This document shows, one piece after another, positions 30,451-39,700 of a stretch of 64,000 nt of DNA. This stretch comes from Streptomyces varsoviensis (lineage in GTDB: Bacteria; Actinomycetota; Actinomycetes; Streptomycetales; Streptomycetaceae): positions 372,001-436,000 of the forward strand of contig NZ_JOBF01000001.1 in NCBI RefSeq assembly GCF_000718635.1, read 5' to 3'. A program made the translations under genes and the position numbers. The first letter of the stretch is position 1. Every line of letters starts with the position of its first letter. The notes under the pieces were generated by a model. That model saw nothing but the letters and a program-made list of their open reading frames with translations. It searched no databases and had not been told where the DNA came from.

Positions 30451-30751
30451 GGCCGGGATCGTAAGGCCCGCCCTCGTCAGCCGCCCAACGAGTCGCGCGC
30501 CCGCCACTCGGCGAACCCGCCGTACCGCGCGCCGCTCGGCGCGCCGTCGAACGCCTGAGCGGCCTGGTGTAGGGTCGCCGGCGTGAACACCGGGACGGCG
30601 CGGCGGCGCCATGCGCGGATTGGTTATCCGGTGGAGGGCTGAGCCCCCGCCGGGTGCGCGGACGGCGCGCTCCTGGTTCGGCACGCGGACCCCCTCAGTG
30701 CTCGTGCACTGCGAGTCCTTTTCGTGTCGAACCAACAGTGAGGTCAGCCGT

Positions 30752-31126
30752 ATGACAGCCACGTTCAACCACACCATCATCGCCGCCGTGAACCGCGACG
30801 AGTCGGCCCGTTTCTTCCGCGAATTGCTGGAACTCGCGGAAGCGCCGTCCTGGGGGCCGTTCACCAATGTCCAGCTCTCCGACGGCGTGCTGCTGCAATT
30901 CGCGGAGCCGCCGGTGGAGATCCAGATGCAGCATTACGCGTTCCTGGTCGACGACGAGTTGTTCGACCGGGCGTACGGGCGGCTGTGCGACCGCGGTATC
31001 ACGCACTGGGCCGATCCGCGGATGCGGCGGGCGGGCGAGATCAACCACGAACACGGCGGCCGGGGGGTCTACTTCAAGGACCCCGCCGGTCACGCGATCG
31101 AGCTGATCACCCGCCCGTATCTGTAA
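30752..31126 (+). CDS. VOC-family (glyoxalase/bleomycin-resistance fold) protein
   Basis: The 124-residue protein has the paired beta-alpha-beta-beta-beta modules of VOC enzymes. FNHTIIAAVNRDESARFFRELLEL opens the first module and GGRGVYFKDPAGHAIELITRPY closes the second, with potential metal ligands H in FNHT, HYAF and E in IELI. ATG at 30752 begins at the conserved start; GAGG lies about 9 nt upstream. Function could be dioxygenase-like, isomerase-like or drug-binding; the sequence alone does not say. Confidence 0.82.
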   Translation: MTATFNHTIIAAVNRDESARFFRELLELAEAPSWGPFTNVQLSDGVLLQFAEPPVEIQMQHYAFLVDDELFDRAYGRLCDRGITHWADPRMRRAGEINHEHGGRGVYFKDPAGHAIELITRPYL

Positions 31127-31139
31127 CCGGCACCCGCTG

Positions 31140-31191
31140 CCGCCCGGCCGGGACGCCCGTGGATACGGCGTCCGGCCAGGCGGCCGGGCGG
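31140..31191. terminator. Bidirectional terminator, nested stems
   Basis: An outer 11-bp stem (CCGCCCGGCCG / CGGCCGGGCGG) encloses an inner 7-bp stem (GGACGCC / GGCGTCC) between the convergent VOC and MFS genes. It fills most of the 78-bp gap and should end transcripts from both sides. Confidence 0.75.
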
Positions 31192-31204
31192 TGGAGTCCG
31201 CCGC

Positions 31205-32524
31205 CTACCGGGACCCGGGCCGGGCCTCCGCCCCGCGCCCCGCCCCATGTCCCGCCTCACGCTCGGTGGCGGGCGCCGGAACCACGACCGGTACGGCGGC
31301 GGGCGCGGATCGGCGCCGGTGGTGCAGCCGTTCCGCAGACCACACCACGGCGCCCGCCGCCGAGAGGGCCGCGCCCAGCGCGCAGACGCCGCCCCAGCCG
31401 GCCGCGCCCCATACCGCGCTGGTCAGTGCGGAGCCGATGGCCCCGCCGACGAAATAGCTGGTCATATAGGCCGAGTTGAGGCGGTTGCGGGCCTCGGGAC
31501 GGACGGCGTAGACCAGGTTCTGGTTGCTGATGTGCACACCCTGCACGGCGAGGTCCAGGATGATGACGCCCGCCAGCAGGGCCGCCAGGGCCCAGGGGCC
31601 GCCGCCACCGGCGAGAGCCAGCAGGCCCCAGGAGCCGAGCAGCAGGAGCGCGCCGATGCCGGAGACATGCTGGACCAGCCCGCGGTCCGCCAGCCGGCCG
31701 GCCGTCGAGGCGGCCAGCGACCCGGCCGCGCCCACCAGGCCCAGCAGCCCGATCGCCGCCTCCGACCAGCCGTAGGACGGACCGGAGAGGAGAAAGACCA
31801 GCGCCGTCCACAACACGCTGAACGGCGCGAACGTCAGCGCCCCCAGCGCCGCCCGCCACCGCAGCACCGGCTCGTCGGCGAACATCCGCAGCGTGGATCC
31901 GATCAGCGCCGGATACCCCCGCCCCCCGCGCGGCGTCGGCAGCACGGGCAGCCGCAGCCGCAGCGCCACCGCCATCAGCAGCATCAGCACGGCGTTGACC
32001 CAGTACACCGTGCGCCACCCGCCGAGGTCGGCGAGGAGCCCGGCGGCCGTACGGGCCAGCAGGATGCCCAGCAGCAGCCCCGTCATGACCGTGCCCACGG
32101 TCCGGCCGCGCTCGGCGGGCGCCGCCAGCGTCGCCGCGTACGGCACGACCACCTGGGCCGCGACGGACGCCAGCCCCGTCAGCGCGGTGCCGACCAGCAG
32201 CAGCGTGCCGTTGGGGGCGCTCGCGATCACCGTCAGGAAGACCGCGGTCGCCGCGCACAGCCCCACCGCGAGCCGCCGCCGGTCCACCAGGTCCCCCAGC
32301 GGTACGAGCAGCAGCAGCCCCAGCCCGTACCCGGTCTGCGCCACCGTCACCACCAGCGCCGCCGTCGACGCGCTCAGCCCCAGGTCGCGGCCGATGACGT
32401 CGAGCAGCGGCTGGGCGAAGTAGTTGCCCGCCACCGACAGCCCGGTGGCGACGGACATCAGCAGCAGCGTGCCGCGCCCCAGCCCCGGGGCCGTCCCGTC
32501 CCGGCCGCGCTCAGTCGCTCCCAT
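31205..32524 (-). CDS. MFS transporter (drug-exporter type)
   Basis: The 439-residue protein has about twelve hydrophobic segments starting at LLLMSVATGLSVAGNYFAQPLLDVIG, a YnfM/Bcr-like MFS start common in Streptomyces. LVPLGDLVDRRRL is the loop 2-3 motif. ATG at 32524 has GGAGG 5 nt upstream. It is transcribed divergently from a LysR gene with three 17-bp repeats in between, the classic layout for LysR control of an exporter. The last 40 residues are low complexity. Confidence 0.87.
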   Translation of the reverse strand: MGATERGRDGTAPGLGRGTLLLMSVATGLSVAGNYFAQPLLDVIGRDLGLSASTAALVVTVAQTGYGLGLLLLVPLGDLVDRRRLAVGLCAATAVFLTVIASAPNGTLLLVGTALTGLASVAAQVVVPYAATLAAPAERGRTVGTVMTGLLLGILLARTAAGLLADLGGWRTVYWVNAVLMLLMAVALRLRLPVLPTPRGGRGYPALIGSTLRMFADEPVLRWRAALGALTFAPFSVLWTALVFLLSGPSYGWSEAAIGLLGLVGAAGSLAASTAGRLADRGLVQHVSGIGALLLLGSWGLLALAGGGGPWALAALLAGVIILDLAVQGVHISNQNLVYAVRPEARNRLNSAYMTSYFVGGAIGSALTSAVWGAAGWGGVCALGAALSAAGAVVWSAERLHHRRRSAPAAVPVVVPAPATEREAGHGAGRGAEARPGSR

Positions 32525-32640
32525 ATGTCCTCCCTGGCACCACGTACACGATCGACCACCGGCTCGCCCTGCGGGGCCGGTGCACAGCCTCCAGCCTGCG
32601 CCGCCGCCCAGCAATGAGTCCAACGCATCATTTTCATCCT

Positions 32641-32691
32641 ATCGATCTGGTTCCGCGATCGATCTCGTCTGGCGATCGATCTCGCTCGTCG
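32641..32691. promoter_or_regulatory. Three 17-bp repeats, LysR/MFS operator candidate
   Basis: Three consecutive 17-bp units begin ATCGATCT, and a fourth partial unit (ATCGCTATG) follows up to 32700. Each contains the palindromic GATCGATC or CGATCG core. The array ends just before the LysR ATG at 32710 and sits within the 185-bp divergent promoter region, so it is a good candidate for regulator binding. Confidence 0.6.
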
Positions 32692-32709
32692 ATCGCTATG
32701 CTCGCCGCC

Positions 32710-33591
32710 ATGGAGCTCCAGCAGATGCGCTACGTCGTCGCGGTCGCCGAGACCGGCGGCTTCACCCGCGCCGCCGAACGGTGTCACGTGGTGCAGTCCG
32801 CCCTCAGCCACCAGATCGCCCGCCTGGAGCAGGAACTAGGCGCCCGCCTCTTCGACCGTACGAGCCGCAGCGTGCGGCTGACAGCCGCGGGGGAGGCGTT
32901 CGTACCCGTCGCCCGGCAGACGCTGGAGGCGGCCGAGCGGGCCCGCGCCGAGGTGGAGGCGGCGACCGGGGAGGTGCGCGGCCGGCTCGCGGTCGGCGCG
33001 ATCTCCACCGTCGCCGCCGTCGACCTGGCCGAAGAACTGGCCGCCTTCCACGCCCGGCACCCCAAGGTGCGGATCAGCATGCGCGTGGACATGAGCGACG
33101 CGCTGATCGAGCAGGTCCGCCAGGGCACCCTGGACGTCGCCTTCGTGGGCCTGGTGCCCGGCGCGCGCCTCAAGGGCGTACGCGAGAAGGTGCTGGCGCA
33201 CGGGGAACTGGTGGCCGTGGTGGCGCCGGGGCATCCGCTCGCGCGCCAGGAGCGGGTCGGCCTGCGGCGGCTGGCACGCGAGACCTTCGTCGCCTACACG
33301 GCGGGCTCCGCCGCCCACCGCCAGACCGAGGAGGCGTTCCTCGCCGCCGGGCTGCGCACGGAGGCGGCCTTCGAGGTGACCACGCTGGAAATGCTGGCCA
33401 AGCTGGTGCGCGCGGGGCTCGGGGTGGGCATGGTGCCCGAAGCCATCGCCTCCGAACTCACCGGGCTGCACATCCTGCGCGTCCGGGGCGCGCCCGTCCG
33501 CACCGAACGGCTCGTCTGGAGCCGCCTGGGCCCCTCCCCGCCCGCCGCCGCCTTCCTGCGCGGACTCGACGCGACGCCGGACGGGGAGTGA
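32710..33591 (+). CDS. LysR-family transcriptional regulator
   Basis: The 293-residue protein begins MELQQMRYVVAVAETGGFTR, with the LysR winged helix ERCHVVQSALSHQIARLEQELGARLFDRTSR, and a type 2 periplasmic-binding effector domain after residue 90. ATG at 32710 begins the conserved N-terminus. It stands divergent from the MFS gene and probably activates it and represses itself through the 17-bp repeats. Confidence 0.92.
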   Translation: MELQQMRYVVAVAETGGFTRAAERCHVVQSALSHQIARLEQELGARLFDRTSRSVRLTAAGEAFVPVARQTLEAAERARAEVEAATGEVRGRLAVGAISTVAAVDLAEELAAFHARHPKVRISMRVDMSDALIEQVRQGTLDVAFVGLVPGARLKGVREKVLAHGELVAVVAPGHPLARQERVGLRRLARETFVAYTAGSAAHRQTEEAFLAAGLRTEAAFEVTTLEMLAKLVRAGLGVGMVPEAIASELTGLHILRVRGAPVRTERLVWSRLGPSPPAAAFLRGLDATPDGE

Positions 33592-33690
33592 TCGGGCGGC
33601 GCGTACGCCGGGAGGCTCCCTGGCACTCGGGGCGGCTCCCGGGCGGGCGGGGGCGGCTCCGGGCGGGGCGGCTCCCGATCACGCCGGGCC

Positions 33691-33722
33691 GGGTGCGACG
33701 GCCGCGTACCGCCGTCGCACCC
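33691..33722. terminator. Bidirectional terminator between LysR and PKS genes
   Basis: GGGTGCGACGG and CCGTCGCACCC form a perfect 11-bp stem with a 10-nt loop in the gap between the convergent LysR and PKS stops. Confidence 0.75.
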
Positions 33723-33731
33723 CGCCGCCCG

Positions 33732-36700
33732 TTACGGAGCCTCGCCCCGCCGGCCGCCGGACCGCGGATCAGCCGCTTCGTCGGCCGCCGCCTCCCCGGA
33801 CCCGGACCGGGACTCGGACTGGGACTCGGACCCGGCCTCGGGCCCCGACCCGGACACGGACCCGGGCTCGGCCCCCGGCTCCCCACCCCCTGCCGTCCCG
33901 GCCCCCGGCTCCCGCTCCGCGCGGGTCTGGGCCACGACCCGCGCCGGGGCCGCCGTCGCCGCCGGCGTCGGCTGAGTGGCCAGGCCGAGCCGTACGTGCA
34001 GGATGCGCGAGAGGTCGTCGATGGTGCCGTTGCTGCGCAGCAGCTCCATCGGCGGGATGTCGACGCCGTACCGCTGGTGGACGGTGACCAGGACCTGGGC
34101 GGCCATGAGCGAGTCCATGCCGTACTCGTCGAGCCTGCGGTAGTGGTCCAGTTGGTCGGCCTCCATGCGCAGCACCTCGGCCAGCAGCGCGGCGAGGGTG
34201 GTGCGGAGGTACTCCAGCGCCTCGTCCGCGCCCATGGCGGCGAGCCGCGCCAGCAGTTCCTCCCGGCTCAGCGCGTCGCCCGCCCCGGCGGGGGCGAGAT
34301 CCCGCAGCCGCGGGGCGGCCATCTGCGGGATCAGGGCGGGCAGCCGGCTCCAGTCGACCCGCAGGACCGAGGCGGCGTCGGCCCCGGAGGTGAGCAGCGG
34401 CACCGCCGCCGCGAACGACTCGGCCGAGGTCGTCGGCTTGATGCCCATCTGCTCCATGCTGTCGCCGATGTTGTTGCGGGCGACGTAGCCGGCGTCGGCG
34501 ATGGGGCCCCAGCCGACGGCCAGCGCCGCCTCGCCCCGCTGCCGCCGCCTGCGGGCCAGCGCCTCCAGATAGAGGTTGGCGCCCACGTACGGGGCCTGCT
34601 TGATGTTGCCGATGAGGGTGGTGCCCGAGGAGTGCAGCAGGAACAGGTCGAGCTCCGCGCCGGCTTCCGCGGCCGCGGACTCCAGGACCTGGGCCCCCGC
34701 CATCTTGGGCGCGAGCGTGGCGCGAATACGCTCCTCGCTCAGCTCGCTCAGCGTCGCGTCGTCGAGGTGCATCGCCGCGTGCGCGATGCCGCGCAGCGGC
34801 CGGCCCGCCGCCTCCAGTTCGGCCAGGACGGCGCGTACGGCCCGCGGGTCGGTGACGTCCGCGGCGTGCACGCTGACGCGCGCGCCCAGTTCGGCCAGGC
34901 GCGCGGCGGTGGCCGCGGCCTCTGGGGCCCGCTCGCCGCTCCGGCTCACCAGGGCGAGGTGACGGGCGCCGAGTTCGGCGAGCCAGCACGCGGTGGCCGC
35001 GCCGAATCCGCCGGTGCCGCCGGTGACCAGGTAGCTGCCCTCGGGGTCGAGCCGGGGCGGGGCCGGCCGCTCCTCGATGAGCAGCGGTTCGTCCAGCGGG
35101 TCGTAGGTGATGACGACCTTCCCGATGTGGCGGGAGTGCTGGAGGAGGGCGAAGGCCTCGGCGACGCGGGCGGCGGGGAAGGCGGTGTGCGGCACCTTGA
35201 CGTGCGCGCTCCCGCCGGTCAGGTCGCCCATCTCCGCGCGCATGCGGGGGAAGCAGTGGTCGGGGACCTGCGAGACGTCCGCGCCGAAGTACGAGATGTT
35301 CTTCGTGAACGGGCGCAGCAGCAGCGGCTTGTTCTCGTAGAAGTCGCGCTTGCCCAGCTCCACGAACCGGCCGCCGGACCTCAGGAGCTCCAGGCTGCGG
35401 GCCATGGCCTCCCCGGCGAGGGAGTTGAGCACCACGTCCACGCCCTGCCCGCCGGTGATGGCGCGGACCTGCTCGGCGAAGTCCAGGGTCCGCGAGTCCA
35501 GGACGTGTTCGACGCCCAGGCTCCGCAGGAATGTGCGCTTCAGATCGCTGCCCGCCGTCGCGATCACCCGCGCCCCCTTGAGCGTCGCGTACGCGACAGC
35601 GGCCAGGCCCACGCCGCCCGCGGCGCCGTGGACCAGCACGGTCTCGCCGGGCCGCAGCCGCGCCAGTTCGCCCAGTCCGTACTGGACGGTGCTGACCGCG
35701 ATGGGGGCCGCCGCCGCCTCGGCGAAGGACACCGAGTCGGACAGGCGCCACATCTTGGCCGGCTGCATCAGGGCGTGGCTGGCGCACGCGGAGTACGTCA
35801 TGCCCACGACGCGGTCCCCGGGTGCGAAGTCCGTCACGCCGGGGCCGCAGGCCAGGACCACGCCCGCGCACTCCAGGCCGACGCTCGCCGCTTCCGCGGC
35901 GTCCACGCACGCCTCGACGGGCAGCAGGCCGACCGCCTTCATGATGTCGCGGTAGTTGAGGGCGCTCGCGCGTACGTCCACCAGTACCTCGTCCGGTCCC
36001 GGCGGGGCCGGTGCGGGCGTCTCCTCCCACACCAGCTCGTACGAGAGGCCGGGGTGGCGGACGCGCAGGGCGTACGGGGTGGCCCCGGCGGGCCGGGCGG
36101 GCTCGGGGCGCGGCCGCTCCCGGGGGACGAAGCGGTCCGCGGCGGTGAGCACGATCTCGTCCTCGTCGCTCGCGGCGAGCATCTCGCGCGCCAGCCGCAG
36201 GGCGTCGCCGGCCGGCGACGCGCCGCGGCACAGGCTCACGCGACGGCCCACGAGTTCGGGGTGTTCGTTGGCCAGGGTGCGGGCGATGCCCCAGACCGCC
36301 GCGTCCTCGGGATGGGTGATCTCCTCCAGCGCGGGCAGCGCCCCGCAGGGGCGGGTGACCAGCCACAGTTCGGCGCGGACGCCGTCGGGCAGCCCTTCGC
36401 GGGCGGTGGCGAGGGTACCGAGAGCGACGGCGCGGCGCGCGGCCACGGCGACGGCCTCCCCCTCGTCATCGCGTACGCGGGGATCGTCACCGTGCGCGCG
36501 AGGGGCATCATCCCGCGCGCTGACGTCGTCGCCGTGCACCCTGGGGTCGTCGCCCGCCCCGAGCAGTACGGTGACGACGACCGTCTCGGCGGGCTCCGCG
36601 CCCGTCACCGCCTCCGTGAGCAGCGCTTCCCACTCCTCGGGCCGGTCGGGCAGCGGCACCGTACGGACCGTGCCCGCGCCCCGCTCCGCCAGCGTCTCGC

Positions 36701-39700
36701 CCAGCGCCCGGGCGAGGGGCAGTTCGCTCGCCCGCTCGGCGACGACGAGATACGCGCCGGCGCCGTCCGCCCCGGGCAGTGCCGCCTCCTCCGCCGCCGC
36801 CTCGGCCGCGGCGGAGGCGAGGAAGACCGACCACCCTTCGCGCAGCGGCGGCTCGTCGTCCCCTGTCCGCGTGACCGCGTCGAAGCCGCACTCGACGAGC
36901 AGCCGCGGCCACTCGTCGCGGGGCAGCAGCAGGGAGTCGGGCCGCAGGTCGCGGTCGGTGTGGGCGTAGAAGCTGTCCAGGGCGCCGAACACCGGGGCCA
37001 GCGTCTGTGCGTCATGCGTCTCGAACGCCAGCAATTGCCCGCCGGGGGCCAGCAGGGAGCGCACCCGGCGCAGCGACGCGCGCAGGTCGGCGGCGGTGTG
37101 CAGCGCGTTCGACGCCACGACGAGATCGAACCCGCCGGCGGCCAGACCCTGTTCGGCCGGGTCCCGGTCGAGGTCGAAGGCGGCGTACTCGACGAAGTCG
37201 TACGCGGCGAAGTGGGTTTCGGCGCGGGTGAGGAAGGAGGTGGAGACGTCGGTGAACGTGTAGTGGGTGCGGTCGGCGGGCAGCAGCGGCAGCAGCGCCG
37301 CTGTCGTGCCGCCCGTACCCGCGCCGATCTCCAGCACCCGCAGCGCGCGGTCCGCGGGCCAGACGGCGGTCATCTGCTCCACCAGCGCCTGGGCCACCCG
37401 GTTGTGGAACCGGCAGAGCGGCGAGACGTCGTAGTACTGCTCCAGCATGCGGGCCACGGGTTCGGAGATCGCCGCCTGGGCGGCGTCCGCGCCGTCGCGG
37501 CAGGAGTCGTCGAGGGCCTGGAGCTGGCGCGCGGTGAGGGCGGCGGTGGAGACGAAGGCCGGGTGGCGGCCGACGAATTCGGTCAGCAGCAACGATCCGG
37601 GCGCGGCCGGAGCGCACAGCCGCCACCGGTCGTCCTCCGCCCGCCATACGCCCTGCCGCTCCAGGAACGGGGCGAGCAGCGTGAACAGCCGCTCGTGCCG
37701 GGCCGGGAGGCCCCTGGCGATCAGGTCCGCGACGGCGAAGGGCTTGTCCGCGTCGTCGAGCAGCGCGGCGATCAGCTCCCCGTAGCGCGCGGCCGTGTAC
37801 CGCCGCATGCTCTCCACGGCCTCGGCGTGGCCCGCCGCGTGCCACGCGGCGCGCAGCTCCGCGATCCGTTCTTCCGCCCGCTCCACAAGCTCCGCCGGGG
37901 CGGGCAGCGGTACGGGTGTACGGGGCAGCTCCTTGTGCGGGGCCGCCCGCAGCACGGTCTCCATCACGCCGACCCGCGTGAGCCGGCCGATCTGGAGCCT
38001 GCGCAGCCGGCAGCCCTCCAGCTCGGCGGAGACGGTGCCGTCGGGGTCGGTGAGGAGGATGTCCCAGCACACCTCCTCGTCGGTCCGGCTGCGTTCACGT
38101 ACGAGCATGAGGCCGTGCGGCGCGGGGGTCTTCCACACCCGGAGCGCGGCGATGGTCGACGGGAGGTGCGGGTGGCCGGCGGCGATCCGGTCCAGCAGGA
38201 GGGCCACGCCGGTCTGCAGGGCGCCGTCCAGCAGGGCGGGGTGCACCGTGTACGGGTCGCCGGGCGCGTCGTGCCGGTAGGCGGCCAGCGCGGCGTCCGG
38301 CCCGCGCCACATCTCCTCCAGTACCCGGAACGCCGGTCCGTAGCACAGCCCGACGGAGTCGCAGGCGCCGTAGAACGTCTCCGCCGTCAGCGGCTCGGGG
38401 CAGTCCCGGCGGGCCCGTTCGACGTCGAGGGGCTCGGGTCGCGGCCGGAGCTGGGCCCGCACCCGCGCACGGGCGTGGGACCGGGTCTGCCCGGAGTTCT
38501 CGGTGGTGCTGGTGAGGCAGAACGTTCCGTCGTCGGGGTTCAGGGACGCCTGCACGCTCGTGCCGCCCGCGTCGGGCCAGGGCACCACCAGCGCGTTGCT
38601 GATGTCCATGTGCTCGACCTCGACCGCCGTGTCCAGCGCCTCCCGCCCCGCGGCCAGGGCCATCTCCAGATACGCGGTGGCCGGCATGACGACCGAGCCG
38701 CCCACCCGGTGGCCGCTGAGCCACGGCACCAGCACGGGCTCGACCGACCCCTGCCACACCGGCTGCGGGGCCGGCAGCCGCTCGCCGAGCAGCGGATGGC
38801 GCAGCACGCCGTCGCCGCTGGAACGCACCCAGGACTGCGGGGTGCCCCGCCAGTGCCGCTGCCGCTGCCACGGGTACGCGGGCAGGTCCACCACCCGCCC
38901 GGCCACCGGCAGCAGCCGCCCCCAGTCGAACTCCGCCCCGGCCGCCAGCAGCGCCGCACAGGTGGTGTCGAGCGCGTGAACGGCGTCGACCGGCACCGCG
39001 GCCGCCGTCCGCACCGCCTCCGCGTGGCCGGCTCGCTCCTGCGCGGGCACTGTCCGCGTGGTTTCCGTCCGCGTGGCTTCCCTCTGCGCGGCCTCCGCGT
39101 GAGCGGCGTCGGCCTCGTCGAACTCAGCCCGCACGCCGTCCGCCTGCGCCGTGGTGTCCGCCTGCGCGACGTTCGCCTGGTCGGGCTCCCGCTGGGCGGT
39201 GGCGTCCGCCTGCGCGGCCTCCGCCGCGACGCCCTCCGCCCGCTCGGCCTTCGACGGGCGGCGCATCGTGGGCAGTACCGCGATGTGCGCGGCGGGGCGG
39301 CTCGCGGTGATGCGGCGCAGGGAGCCGCGGAGTACGGGGTGGGGGCCGACTTCCAGGAGGATGTCGGCGCCGTCGTCGATGGCGCGCTCGACGGCCGCGG
39401 CGAAACGTACCGGCCGGCGCACGTTGTGCCACCAGTACTGGGCGTTCAGCTCCGGGCCCAGGACGCGGTCGGCGGTGACGGTGGAGTACATCGGCAGGGT
39501 CGCGGTGGACGGCTCCAGCGCGGCCAGCGCCTCGGTGAGGGCGGCCTGCCGGGGGCCCATGGCGCGGCTGTGGAAGGCGTAGTCGAGGCCGAGGTCGCGG
39601 AAGAACACGTCCCGCCGGGCCAGTTCCCCGCCGAGCGCGGCGAGCGCCCCGGCGTCGCCGGAGACGGTCACGTCCCGGGCGCTGCCCACCGCCGCGATCT

